The notes: generated from the letters alone by a model not told the origin. A stretch of 15,503 nt of DNA from Halobacteriales archaeon SW_5_68_122 (GCA_003022815.1 PXSL01000070.1:1-15503); one strand, 5' to 3'; counted from the first letter of the stretch, positions 5,993 through 12,667 are shown. Program-made: numbers and translations.

Positions 5993-6661
5993 CTATCGCC
6001 CGAACAGCCGGCCGAGCGGGTGCCGACTGCGGTGTGTCGTGACCGACCACTCGTGGTCCTCCAGCGCCCTGCCGACGGCGTCGCGGTGGGCGTCCCCGCA
6101 GAGAACGGCCACGCGGTCGTAGGAGCGCTCGTTCGCCAGGGCGTCGACGCGGTCGGCCATGTACCTAGCGCGGCCGTTGGTCGAGGCCTTAACGAACACG
6201 ACGGCGAGGGTGGTGTAGAGGTACGGTATCGAGAGGACGTAGACGACGAGTAGCGGACGGTTGAGGCCGGCGATGACGGCGAGGAGGAGCAGGCTACAGA
6301 GCCACGCGCCGGAGAGGTACCGGGCGGTCGTCGGAAACATCTCGTACGTCGTCGCGGTGTCGGCGTCGATGCGGTCGTGGAACTCGACGCCGGCGCGATC
6401 GGCGACTGCCCGCAGCGAGCGGCCGCCGTCGACACGGTGCCGCAGGCGCGTGACCGCGGACTGGACCCACATCAGCGTGACGTAGCCCGCGAGGAACGCG
6501 GCGTACCCCAGCGTCAGGTCACGGACGACGAGCGTCGGCGAGCGGCCCTCCACGAGCAGCGCGTCGTAGCCCTCGAGGCCCTCCTCGCGCTCGAGCATGG
6601 CGCGGGCGTCGGCGGTCGAGGTGTGGAACTCCCCCTGGACGGTCGCTTCCCGGCTCGGCAC
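5993..6661 (-). CDS. TraB/GumN-like membrane protein
   Basis: A 222-residue protein from GTG 6661, 24 bases after the decarboxylase stop, so probably co-transcribed with it. The N-terminus VQGEFHTSTADARAMLERE and YDALLVEGRSP resemble the opening of TraB/GumN-type domains (a G-x-x-H turn, then an E-x-R motif). The C-terminus has NGRARYMADRVDALANE and RVAVLCGDAHRDAVGRAL, resembling the closing R-x-x-x-M ... V-V-G-x-x-H part. Hydrophobic segments lie near residues 50-66, 118-133 and 138-158, giving two or three membrane passes inserted in the domain. TraB-like proteins were first linked to pheromone shutdown in enterococci and are suspected metalloproteases; the archaeal role is unknown. The gene looks intact. 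Its stop is only 5 bases from the 3' end of the convergent tRNA. The family call is tentative. Confidence 0.6.
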   Translation of the reverse strand: MPSREATVQGEFHTSTADARAMLEREEGLEGYDALLVEGRSPTLVVRDLTLGYAAFLAGYVTLMWVQSAVTRLRHRVDGGRSLRAVADRAGVEFHDRIDADTATTYEMFPTTARYLSGAWLCSLLLLAVIAGLNRPLLVVYVLSIPYLYTTLAVVFVKASTNGRARYMADRVDALANERSYDRVAVLCGDAHRDAVGRALEDHEWSVTTHRSRHPLGRLFGR

Positions 6662-6685
6662 GGCCCCGCGTACGGACCGCGTCGG

Positions 6686-7209
6686 CTAAAATCCCGTGCC
6701 GTCGTGAGCGATGACCGTCTCGCCGGCGCGAACGTGCTGGCCCTCGCCCACCCGGACGTCGCCGGGGTCGTACTCGGCGGACAGGAGCACGTCGGCCCGG
6801 GAGCCGAAGGAGATGTGGCCAACCCGCTGGCCGCGGTCGAGCTCCTCGTCGGGATCGACGTAGGGGTGGATGCGGCGGGCGACGGCGCCCGCGATGAGCG
6901 TCAGCTCGTGGGTGTCGCAGACGATCGTCACCCGCTCGTTGCGCTCGGAGGCCTTCGTGAACGCCGGGAGGTGGCCGCCGGGGCTGTGAGCGACCGACTC
7001 GATGGTTCCCGGGGCCGGCGCCCGGTTGACGTGGACGTCGGTGACGTTCATGAACACGGCTCGCGGTGGAACCACAGTACCGCCACGGCGAGGGCGACAC
7101 ACGCCGCGGCGAGGGGCGGAGCAAGAAAGAGGGCCGGCACCGCGGCGGCGAGCGGAAGGCGCGCGTAGCGCCACGCGCCGGGCGCGATGTCGGGGACTGA
7201 CGGGAGCAC
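6686..7209 (-). pseudogene. Archaetidylserine/phosphatidylserine decarboxylase proenzyme, internal segment missing
   Basis: GTG 7209 gives LPSVPDIAPGAWRYARLPL, two hydrophobic stretches and VLWFHREP (to about residue 51), the membrane-anchored N-terminus of the short archaeal decarboxylase. At about 7057-7060 the sequence jumps, out of frame, to VFMNVTDVHVNRAPAPGTIE, then GHISFGSRADVLL and VRAGETVIA, ending at 6686. Phe-Gly-Ser is the self-cleavage site whose Ser becomes the pyruvoyl cofactor. Between FHREP and VFMNV the family normally has some 35-45 residues with the VVxPADG motif. That block is missing and the span is 524 nt, so frame is lost. Intact enzyme converts archaetidylserine to archaetidylethanolamine at the membrane. 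CTTAATC at 7230-7236 may be its TATA box, making the mRNA nearly leaderless. Confidence 0.85.
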
Positions 7210-7284
7210 AGACGAACGTTCGAGCCCATGATTAAGGCGGTTGTGCTCTCGGCCGCCGACGTTTTAACGGCCAATCAAGCCCGG

Positions 7285-7323
7285 CTTCTTGCGGCCGGTC
7301 GAGCCTGTCTTCTTGCGGCCGGT
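7285..7323 (+). repeat. 15-bp direct repeat upstream of the acyl-CoA ligase
   Basis: CTTCTTGCGGCCGGT occurs at 7285-7299 and again at 7309-7323, 24 bases apart. It lies in the divergent region between the decarboxylase and the acyl-CoA ligase, some 35-75 bases before the ligase TATA box. It could bind an activator, or simply be a local duplication. Confidence 0.6.
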
Positions 7324-7348
7324 TTGCCCGTGACCGCGGGCCCTGTGA

Positions 7349-7373
7349 AGCCTCCCCATTAATATGGGAGGCT
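7349..7373 (+). promoter_or_regulatory. Palindrome enclosing the TATA box of the acyl-CoA ligase gene
   Basis: AGCCTCCC (7349-7356) and its exact complement GGGAGGCT (7366-7373) flank CATTAATAT. The centre contains ATTAATAT (7358-7365), which is correctly placed as the TATA box, about 34 bases before ATG 7395. A dimeric repressor bound here would block TBP. As RNA it would also form an 8-bp hairpin, but it lies upstream of the expected transcription start. Confidence 0.65.
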
Positions 7374-7394
7374 CGTCACCCGCCCCACACGGGA

Positions 7395-9350
7395 ATGTCA
7401 ACGAGAACCCCAGACTGGCTACGGGCGGAGCAGGAGTACGAGGACGAGGTGATAGGCGAGAACACGCTGTCGCGGCTGTTCGAGGCCAGCGCCTCGAGAC
7501 ACGCCAGCCGGGACGCCCAGTGGTACAAGGGCGGCGTCTACGACCGGTCGCTCTCGCCGGAGGTGATTCCGGAGGCGGCCGACGACGAGTTCGCGGCGCT
7601 GACCTACGCGGAGATGCAGGACGTGGTCCACAACCTCGCGGCGGGGTTCCGCGAACTCGGCGTCGAGAGCGGCACCCGGGTCGGCATCCACGCCAATACC
7701 CGCATGGAGTGGGCCCAGACCGACTTTGGCCTGCTCGCGGCCGGCGCCGTCGTCACGACCGTCTACACCGAGTCCTCGCCGAGTCGCGCCCGGTACCTCC
7801 TCGACGACCCGGACGCCGACGGCGTCGTCGTCGAGAACGGCGAGTTGCTCGACGTCATTCTCGAGGCGGAGGATGACCTCGAGCTCTCCTTCATCGTCGT
7901 GATGGACGAGTTCGAGGGCCACGAGGACCGCGAGGACATCTTCTCGCTCGCCGAACTGTACCGGCGGGGCCGGGAGGCCTTCGACGCCGACGCCTACGAG
8001 TCGTGGCTCGCCGAACGGGACTACGACGACCTCGCCTCGATGGTGTACACCTCCGGGACGACGGGCAAGCCGAAGGGCGTCCAGTTAACCCACTGCAATG
8101 TCCGGTCGAACGTCAACGGCATCCGCAAGCGGGTCGGGCCGCGCCCGGACAAGGACCCCGACCTGCCCGTCTTCGACGAGGGCGACCGGACGCTGTCGTT
8201 TCTGCCGCTCGCGCACGTGTTCGAGCGAGTCGCGGGTCACTTCCTGATGTTCGGCGCCGGCGCGACGGTAGCCTACGCGGAGTCGCCGGACACCGTCGCC
8301 GACGACATCAGGACTGTCGAGCCGACGGGCGCCTCTTCGGTGCCGCGGGTGTACGAGCGCATCTTCAACGACATGCGCTCGGAGGCGCCGGACGCGGTCT
8401 TCGACCGGGCGGTGGCCGCCGCCCGCGATTACGCCCGATCCGACGACCCCGGACTCTTCCTGCGGGCGCGCCACGCCGTCTACGACAGTCTCGTCTTCTC
8501 GCAGGTCCGCGAACAGATGGGGGGCAACGTCGAGGCGTTCATCAGCGGCGGCGGCAGCCTCTCGAAGCGCCTCTCGCAGCTGTTCCAGGGGATGGGCCTG
8601 CCCATCTACGAGGGGTACGGTCTCACGGAGACGGCGCCCGTCGTCTCGGTGAACCCGCCGGAGGACTCCCGGGCCGGGACGCTGGGGCCGCCGCTGGTCA
8701 ACGTCGACGTGCGCCTCGACGAGTCCGTCGTCGACGAGGAGCGCCGCGAGGCCACAGACGGCGATGTCGGCGAACTCCACGTCAAGGGCCCCAACGTCAC
8801 GCCGGGTTACTGGAACCGCCCCGGCGCCACCGAGGAGGCGTTCACCGAGGACGGCTGGTTCCGGTCGGGCGACATCATCGAGCGGACCTCGGACGGCTAC
8901 CTCGTCTACCACGACCGGCTGAAACAGCTCATCGTGCTGGACACGGGCAAGAACATCGCCCCCCAGCCCATCGAGGACGAGTTCGCCACCGCCGAACGCA
9001 TCGACCAGGCGATGGTGGTCGGCGACAACCAGAAGTTCATCGCGGCGCTGTTCGTCCCCGACTTCGACGCCGTCGAGGCCTGGGCCGACGAGACGGGCAT
9101 CGACCTGCCCGACGACTCCGAGGCCGTCTGTGCCGACGACCGCGTCCGCGAGTTCGTCGCCGAGGAGGTCGACGCCGTCAACGAGGCGCTCCCGAAGTCC
9201 GAGAAGATCAAGCAGTTCCGGCTGGTGCCCGTCGAGTGGACCCCGGACAACGACCTTATGACGCCCTCGATGAAGGTCAAGCGCCGGAAGGTCGTCGACC
9301 GCTTCGAGGACCGAGTTCGAGACATCTACGGCGAGGACGACGTTGAGTAG
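7395..9350 (+). CDS. Long-chain fatty acid-CoA ligase (AMP-forming)
   Basis: An intact 651-residue member of the ANL adenylate-forming superfamily. Landmarks: phosphate-binding YTSGTTGKPKG at about 218-228, SFLPLAHVFERVAG in the middle, EAFISGGGSLS, YEGYGLTET at about 405-413 (adenine pocket), DGWFRSGDI at about 487-495 (ribose-binding Asp), the hinge YHDRLKQLI, and a C-terminal lysine region SMKVKRRKV at about 625-633. The FERVAG and GGGSLS signatures are those of long-chain (FAA1/FadD15-type) ligases. It activates a free fatty acid or other long-chain acid to its CoA ester using ATP, in the cytoplasm or at the membrane. Haloarchaea have isoprenoid membrane lipids, so its substrate may be dietary fatty acid or an isoprenoid acid. 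ATG 7395 follows a TATA box set in a palindrome. Codon bias is uniform and I see no defect. Confidence 0.95.
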   Translation: MSTRTPDWLRAEQEYEDEVIGENTLSRLFEASASRHASRDAQWYKGGVYDRSLSPEVIPEAADDEFAALTYAEMQDVVHNLAAGFRELGVESGTRVGIHANTRMEWAQTDFGLLAAGAVVTTVYTESSPSRARYLLDDPDADGVVVENGELLDVILEAEDDLELSFIVVMDEFEGHEDREDIFSLAELYRRGREAFDADAYESWLAERDYDDLASMVYTSGTTGKPKGVQLTHCNVRSNVNGIRKRVGPRPDKDPDLPVFDEGDRTLSFLPLAHVFERVAGHFLMFGAGATVAYAESPDTVADDIRTVEPTGASSVPRVYERIFNDMRSEAPDAVFDRAVAAARDYARSDDPGLFLRARHAVYDSLVFSQVREQMGGNVEAFISGGGSLSKRLSQLFQGMGLPIYEGYGLTETAPVVSVNPPEDSRAGTLGPPLVNVDVRLDESVVDEERREATDGDVGELHVKGPNVTPGYWNRPGATEEAFTEDGWFRSGDIIERTSDGYLVYHDRLKQLIVLDTGKNIAPQPIEDEFATAERIDQAMVVGDNQKFIAALFVPDFDAVEAWADETGIDLPDDSEAVCADDRVREFVAEEVDAVNEALPKSEKIKQFRLVPVEWTPDNDLMTPSMKVKRRKVVDRFEDRVRDIYGEDDVE

Positions 9351-9364
9351 GCCCCACCGACAGA

Positions 9365-9371
9365 TTTTATA
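9365..9371 (+). promoter_or_regulatory. TATA box before a mini-ORF
   Basis: TTTTATA lies 15 bases after the acyl-CoA ligase stop and about 31 bases before ATG 9399, matching the spacing of leaderless haloarchaeal transcripts. Confidence 0.45.
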
Positions 9372-9398
9372 CTCTCTTGAAACCAAGCGTAGGATAGC

Positions 9399-9494
9399 AT
9401 GGCAGACGAACACGCCGCGACGCCGGCGCTTTCCCGACCGTCCCGCACCGCCCGCCGAGGAGCCACGGCCGCGGCGTGTCCCCGTTGCCGTTGA
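9399..9494 (+). CDS. Possible 31-residue mini-protein or gene remnant
   Basis: ATG 9399 encodes MADEHAATPALSRPSRTARR followed by GATAAACPRCR and a TGA. It is short, but a good TATA box stands at leaderless spacing upstream. The ending C-P-R-C looks like the first half of a zinc knuckle, and haloarchaea encode many small CPxCG-type zinc-finger proteins. The second Cys pair is absent before the stop. Given the other interrupted genes here, this may be the front of a longer protein cut by a frameshift or missing segment. The family is not recognised. Confidence 0.3.
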   Translation: MADEHAATPALSRPSRTARRGATAAACPRCR

Positions 9495-9574
9495 GTCTCT
9501 TCTCTTGCCGTCGCTGCCAGTGACGGCCGGCCCACGGTTCGTTTTGCCCACCGACCCCATCCACACACGCACAC

Positions 9575-9998
9575 ATGCTCATCGACCGACTCACCGAGGA
9601 CGTCCGCACAGCGCTCGCAAAGGACCCCGCGGCCACCAGCGCCGTCACCGTCGCGCTCCTGTACCCCGGACTGCACGCCGTCTGGGGGTACCGGGTCGCC
9701 CACGCGCTCTGGGAGCGCGGCTTCACGTTACGTTCTGATGTACCACGGCGTCACGCTGGGCGGGGACTCGATGCGCCGCGAGAAGCGACACCCGACCCTG
9801 GAGGACGGCGTCACGGTCGGCGCCAACGCGACGCTGGTCGGCGACATCACCGTCGGCGAGAACGCGACGGTCGGCGCCGGGTCCGTCGTCGTCGAGGCCG
9901 TCCCGGCGGAGACGACCGTCGCCGGAGCGCCGGCGGAACCGGTCGACGGAACGGGCACGGAGCGGCTCCCCGGCGAGCACGACCCGGAACAGCCGTAG
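9575..9998 (+). pseudogene. cysE: Serine O-acetyltransferase, middle segment missing
   Basis: ATG 9575 gives MLIDRLTEDVRTALAKDPAA and YPGLHAVWGYRVAHALWERG, the standard N-terminal helices of CysE/EpsC (to about residue 49, base 9722). The sequence then reaches, in another frame, VLMYHGVTLGGDSMRREKRH, GVTVGANATLVGDITVG, VGAGSVVVEAVPAETTVAG and GAPAEPV, the hexapeptide-repeat left-handed beta-helix and tail, ending at TAG 9996-9998. In intact enzymes about 45-50 residues lie between these points, including IHPGAxIG and the FIDHGxGVVIGETA segment with an active-site Asp/His. They are absent, and the 424-nt span is not a multiple of three. Original reaction: L-serine plus acetyl-CoA to O-acetylserine, the first step of cysteine synthesis. 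I see no strong TATA box nearby. The break includes a short ACGTTACGTT tandem. Confidence 0.85.
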
Positions 9999-10061
9999 AC
10001 GCCGTCCGTGCCGCCCAGCGGTACCGTAACCGATTTGTCCGAACTCGCCGCGTCCTAGAGC

Positions 10062-10259
10062 ATGAACGGACCGGCCGTCGCCTTGCTCGCGCTGTCGACC
10101 GGGTTCATCGCTGGCGCCGCCTTTGCCTTCCTCGGTGTGCCGATTCCCGCGCCGCCGGAGGCCGCCGGCGTGCTCGGCATCGTCGGCATCTACCTGGGGT
10201 TCAAAACCGTCGAGTTTCTCGGTATCGGCGTCGACCTCCTGTCGGCGCTCGGGCTCTAA
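10062..10259 (+). CDS. XapX domain-containing small membrane protein
   Basis: A 65-residue protein with two hydrophobic segments (about residues 6-25 and 35-62) separated by VPIPAPPEAAGVLGIVGIYL. The PIPAPP-x-x-x-GVLGIVGIYLG block is the signature of the XapX family, usually annotated after E. coli XapX of xanthosine metabolism but of no proven function. It should sit in the cytoplasmic membrane as a hairpin. The length is typical and the gene looks intact. Its TAA at 10257-10259 overlaps the stop of the convergent archease gene by three bases. Confidence 0.85.
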   Translation: MNGPAVALLALSTGFIAGAAFAFLGVPIPAPPEAAGVLGIVGIYLGFKTVEFLGIGVDLLSALGL

Positions 10260-10669
10260 ACATCGAACACGACGTATATCCGCCAGCCACCGTCCGTCTC
10301 GGCTATCTCCATTTCGGAGTAGGTGACGGCCTTGATTTCGCGGGCCTCGACGGCCGCCAGCGGCACGCCGCGGGCGGACGCCTCCACCACCCACGACCCG
10401 TTCCAGTGAACGTCGGCCTCGTGGTCGGCCGGTAGGACGCCGCGGACGTCGCGCCGGTAGATGAGTTCGTCGAGGTACTCGAGAAGCGCCGCCTCGCGGG
10501 TGTCGGCGCCGACGCCGAAGGCGAACCGCTCGCCTTCTTCGGGAACGAACTCACAGTGGGCCGCCGTCAGCCCGTCGGCCGCCGCGGCGAACGCCTCGCC
10601 GAGGGTATCGCCTGTCGCCTCAACGGCGACGTCGGCGGTGTGGGCTCGGAGGCTGAACTCACCGGCCAT
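10256..10669 (-). CDS. Archease
   Basis: The protein is a complete SHS2-fold archease. From MAGEFSLRAHTADVAVEATG it continues with LGEAFAAAADGL, LLEYLDELIYRRDVRGVLP, REIKAVTYSEMEI and GWRIYVVFDV. The HTADV Asp and the late acidic/His region bind metal. Archease is the cofactor that lets the RtcB ligase turn over, loading GTP/Mn and promoting guanylylation of RtcB during tRNA exon ligation. ATG 10669 begins just before the conserved EF...HTADV and gives 137 residues, close to family size. An alternative ATG at 10687 would add six residues. It overlaps the end of the upstream small ORF by 11 bases, so the two are probably co-translated. rtcB itself is not in the window. Confidence 0.9.
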   Translation of the reverse strand: MAGEFSLRAHTADVAVEATGDTLGEAFAAAADGLTAAHCEFVPEEGERFAFGVGADTREAALLEYLDELIYRRDVRGVLPADHEADVHWNGSWVVEASARGVPLAAVEAREIKAVTYSEMEIAETDGGWRIYVVFDV

Positions 10670-10889
10670 CGGAACCCGCTCCGTCATTGCTTCCGTCGCC
10701 CTGCGGGGCGTCCGGGCAGGCACCGTCGCCGACCGGCGCGAACCGCTCCGGGGCCTTCGTGCTGCCGAGCGACCGCATCCGCACCCGGTTCAGCCCCTCC
10801 AGGAACGACTCTCGAATCTCCTCGGAGAGGCCCCCGCCGGTGGCCGTCGCCTCCCGTGCATTCTCGAGTTGCCCGGGTCCGGAGGTCAT
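10659..10889 (-). CDS. Small hypothetical protein upstream of archease
   Basis: ATG 10889 gives 76 residues: MTSGPGQLENAREATATGGG, then an amphipathic helix LSEEIRESFLEGLNRVRMRS, then a low-complexity Gly/Asp/Pro tail. The helix and acidic tail are plausible for a haloarchaeal protein, but I recognise no family. The frame overlaps the archease start, suggesting an operon. A TAAGGTTTTC element on this strand near 10912-10921 is a fair TATA candidate. The tail composition is less convincing than the first 50 residues, so a frame error near the end is possible. Confidence 0.45.
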   Translation of the reverse strand: MTSGPGQLENAREATATGGGLSEEIRESFLEGLNRVRMRSLGSTKAPERFAPVGDGACPDAPQGDGSNDGAGSDGR

Positions 10890-10943
10890 TGAACATCTGA
10901 ACCGTCGGCGGCCTGAAAACCTTACGGGAACCCAGCGGTGGAG

Positions 10944-10949
10944 TTATAT
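10944..10949 (+). promoter_or_regulatory. TATA box of the GNAT gene
   Basis: TTATAT, centred about 28 bases before GTG 10974, predicts a leaderless transcript and supports that start codon. Confidence 0.55.
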
Positions 10950-10973
10950 CCAGTCCGTCCGTAAAATTGGTCA

Positions 10974-11342
10974 GTGAGCGTCACGGTCGACACCCGGCTC
11001 ATCGACACCGGCGACAACGCGTTCGTCGACAAGGCGTGGGAGCTGAAGGAGCGCATCCGGCGCGAGGACGACGTGCTCAAACAGCGCCACGGCTTTTTTA
11101 CCGACGCCTACCGGCGCTCGAAGGTCTACCGCCTCGTCGCCGCGGTGGCCGACGACCACGGCTCCGTGACCTGTCACGCCCGCGCGAGCAACGACGACGC
11201 GCTGGCCTTCTACGAGCACCTGGGCTTCGAGGTCGAGCGCCGGGTCGAGAACTACTACGAGGACAACGGCGACGCCTACTACCTCCGTCTCGGGGACGGG
11301 GGCATCACCGACCGGCTCTCGCGGTTCATGCCGGGTGGATGA
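10974..11342 (+). pseudogene. GNAT-family N-acetyltransferase with acetyl-CoA motif deleted in frame
   Basis: GTG 10974 opens SVTVDTRLIDTGDNAFVDKA, then LKQRHGFFTDAYRRSKVY (to residue 52), then RLVAAVADDHGSVTCHARAS, NDDALAFYEHLGFEVERRVE and NYYEDNGDAYYLRLGDGG. These are the two ends of a haloarchaeal RimI-like acetyltransferase: N-terminal helices, then strand 5 and the NxxAxxFYExLGF helix. Between residues 52 and 53 (about base 11130) a normal member has about 35 residues forming strands 2-4 and motif A (R/Q-x-x-G-x-G/A), which binds acetyl-CoA pyrophosphate. They are absent although the frame is kept, so the 122-residue product should fold poorly and not bind cofactor. It is listed as a defective gene. 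It is divergent from the small ORF/archease pair. Confidence 0.7.
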
Positions 11343-11380
11343 GCCAAAGGGTGGTATTCAAGTAAAGATTGAGGACTCCA

Positions 11381-11483
11381 GAAAGCCCTCGGCACGCTCG
11401 ACTCCCAGGACTCACTGCGCTCCTCGGCCTCCGGCCTGCGGTGCTTGCGTCGTCCGGGTTCGTCGAGCGTGCCTCGCCCTTTC
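11381..11483. repeat. 103-bp palindrome-ended intergenic repeat
   Basis: The ends are inverted: GGCACGCTCGAC (11391-11402) is exactly complementary to GTCGAGCGTGCC (11462-11473), and the outer GAAAG/CTTTC bases also match. The middle (CTCACTGCGCTCCTCGGCCT and GGCCTGCGG) contains a smaller palindrome. I recall near-identical units scattered between genes in haloarchaeal genomes, so this is probably a dispersed non-coding repeat rather than a gene. I cannot confirm copy number here. It lies between the GNAT gene and priS and could act as a bidirectional terminator. Confidence 0.55.
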
Positions 11484-11600
11484 AGTCCGCCAGGATTCGG
11501 CTTCGTAATCGGCAGAAACTGACTTGTCGGTCGGTGCTTATCTGAACACTGCCAGCCGTGGAGAGCAACGCTTTTTCGCCCCACTCTCGAAGCGGGGGGC

Positions 11601-12667
11601 ATGGACGGCCGCACCCGCGAGTATCTCAGAGGGCGGTTCGGCGACCACTACCGCCGGGCCTCGGTCTCGCCGCCGCCCGCTGGGAACGAACGCGAGTGGG
11701 GCTACATCACCTGGAGCAAGGGCGGAACGACGATGGTGCGGCACCACTCGTTTCTGGACCTCGTCGGCGGCGGCGACTTGGGGGACTTCCTGGCGGGCGA
11801 GCGCCCGCGACACGTCTACTTCTCGGCGGGCCGGTACGACGACCCCGGGGCCAACAGCATGGGCGCCAAGGACTGGCGCGGGTCGGACCTCGTGTTCGAC
11901 CTGGACGCCGACCACCTCCCCGGCGTTGACCCCGGGGCCGACAGTTACGCCAGGATGCTCGCCGAGTGCAAGAACGCGCTGTTGCGCCTGCTGGACCTGC
12001 TGGAGACGGACTTCGGCTTCGAGGACCTCACGGTCGTCTTCTCCGGCGGCCGCGGCTACCACGTCCACGTCCGCGACCTCGACGTCCTGGAACTGGGCCG
12101 GTCGGCCCGGCGAGAGGTCGTCGACTATGTGCTTGGCGAGGGCACCGAGTTCGACGACCTGGTGTCGACGGAGACGGTCGCCGGCAGCGCCGGCCGCTCC
12201 TCGCCGGCCCGGAAGCGGTCGCTCCCGGATGGGGGGTGGGCCGGCCGGACCCGCCGACGACTCGGGACGTTCCTGGACGACCTGCTCGCGGCCGACGAGG
12301 CGACGGCCGTCGACCGCCTCCAAGAGTTCGAGGGCATCGGCGAGGGGAAGGCCGCGGCGGTGCTGAACGCCGCACGGAATAACCGCGAGGAGATAGCCGA
12401 CGGCAACGTCGACGTCCACCCGGCGGTGTACAGCATCGCCCGCAAGCTCTTCGAGGAGGTAATCGCCGCCGAGTCGGCGCCGATAGACGAGCCCGTAACG
12501 ACCCCGAGACGTTCGTCGGCAACGACATTACGGTGTACGCCCGGGAGCCGACGACCGTCGAACTCGGCGGCGAAAAGTTTAGGCTCTCCGAGGGTGTGGG
12601 TTCGGTGCCAGAGTACGCGGGCGTCTTCGCGATGGCCCGCGGCCACGCAACCAAGGCCGGAGAATGA
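11601..12667 (+). pseudogene. priS: DNA primase small catalytic subunit PriS, conserved segment missing
   Basis: ATG 11601 opens MDGRTREYLRGRFGDHYRRA. Landmarks: YFSAGRYDDP at 74-82, the catalytic FDLDAD at 99-104 (D100, D102), SGGRGYHVHV at 148-157, and the regular mid-helical region to IDEPVT at residue 300. At about 12500 the sequence jumps out of frame to DPETFVGNDITVYAREPTTV, GGEKFRLSEGVGSVPEYAGV and MARGHATKAGE, ending at TGA 12665-12667. Intact PriS has about 35-40 residues between these points, including the conserved TDTxRLIRLPGSLHG motif of the active site. They are absent and the 1067-nt span is not a multiple of three. PriS makes RNA/DNA primers with PriL and is expected to be essential. 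The stop overlaps the ginS start (ATGA), a translational coupling normal for this pair. A weak TATA (CTTTTT, 11571-11576) precedes it. Confidence 0.9.

Noticed and set aside
8003..9572. Long open frames inside the acyl-CoA ligase gene (447 aa on plus, 495 aa on minus)
   Set aside because: They are Arg/Gly- or Val/Asp-rich readings of the other frames of a clear 651-residue enzyme, a common effect of high GC at third positions.
1290..12510. Programmed ribosomal frameshifting in the broken genes
   Set aside because: No shared slippery sequence is seen, and in most cases conserved residues are physically absent, which frameshifting cannot supply.
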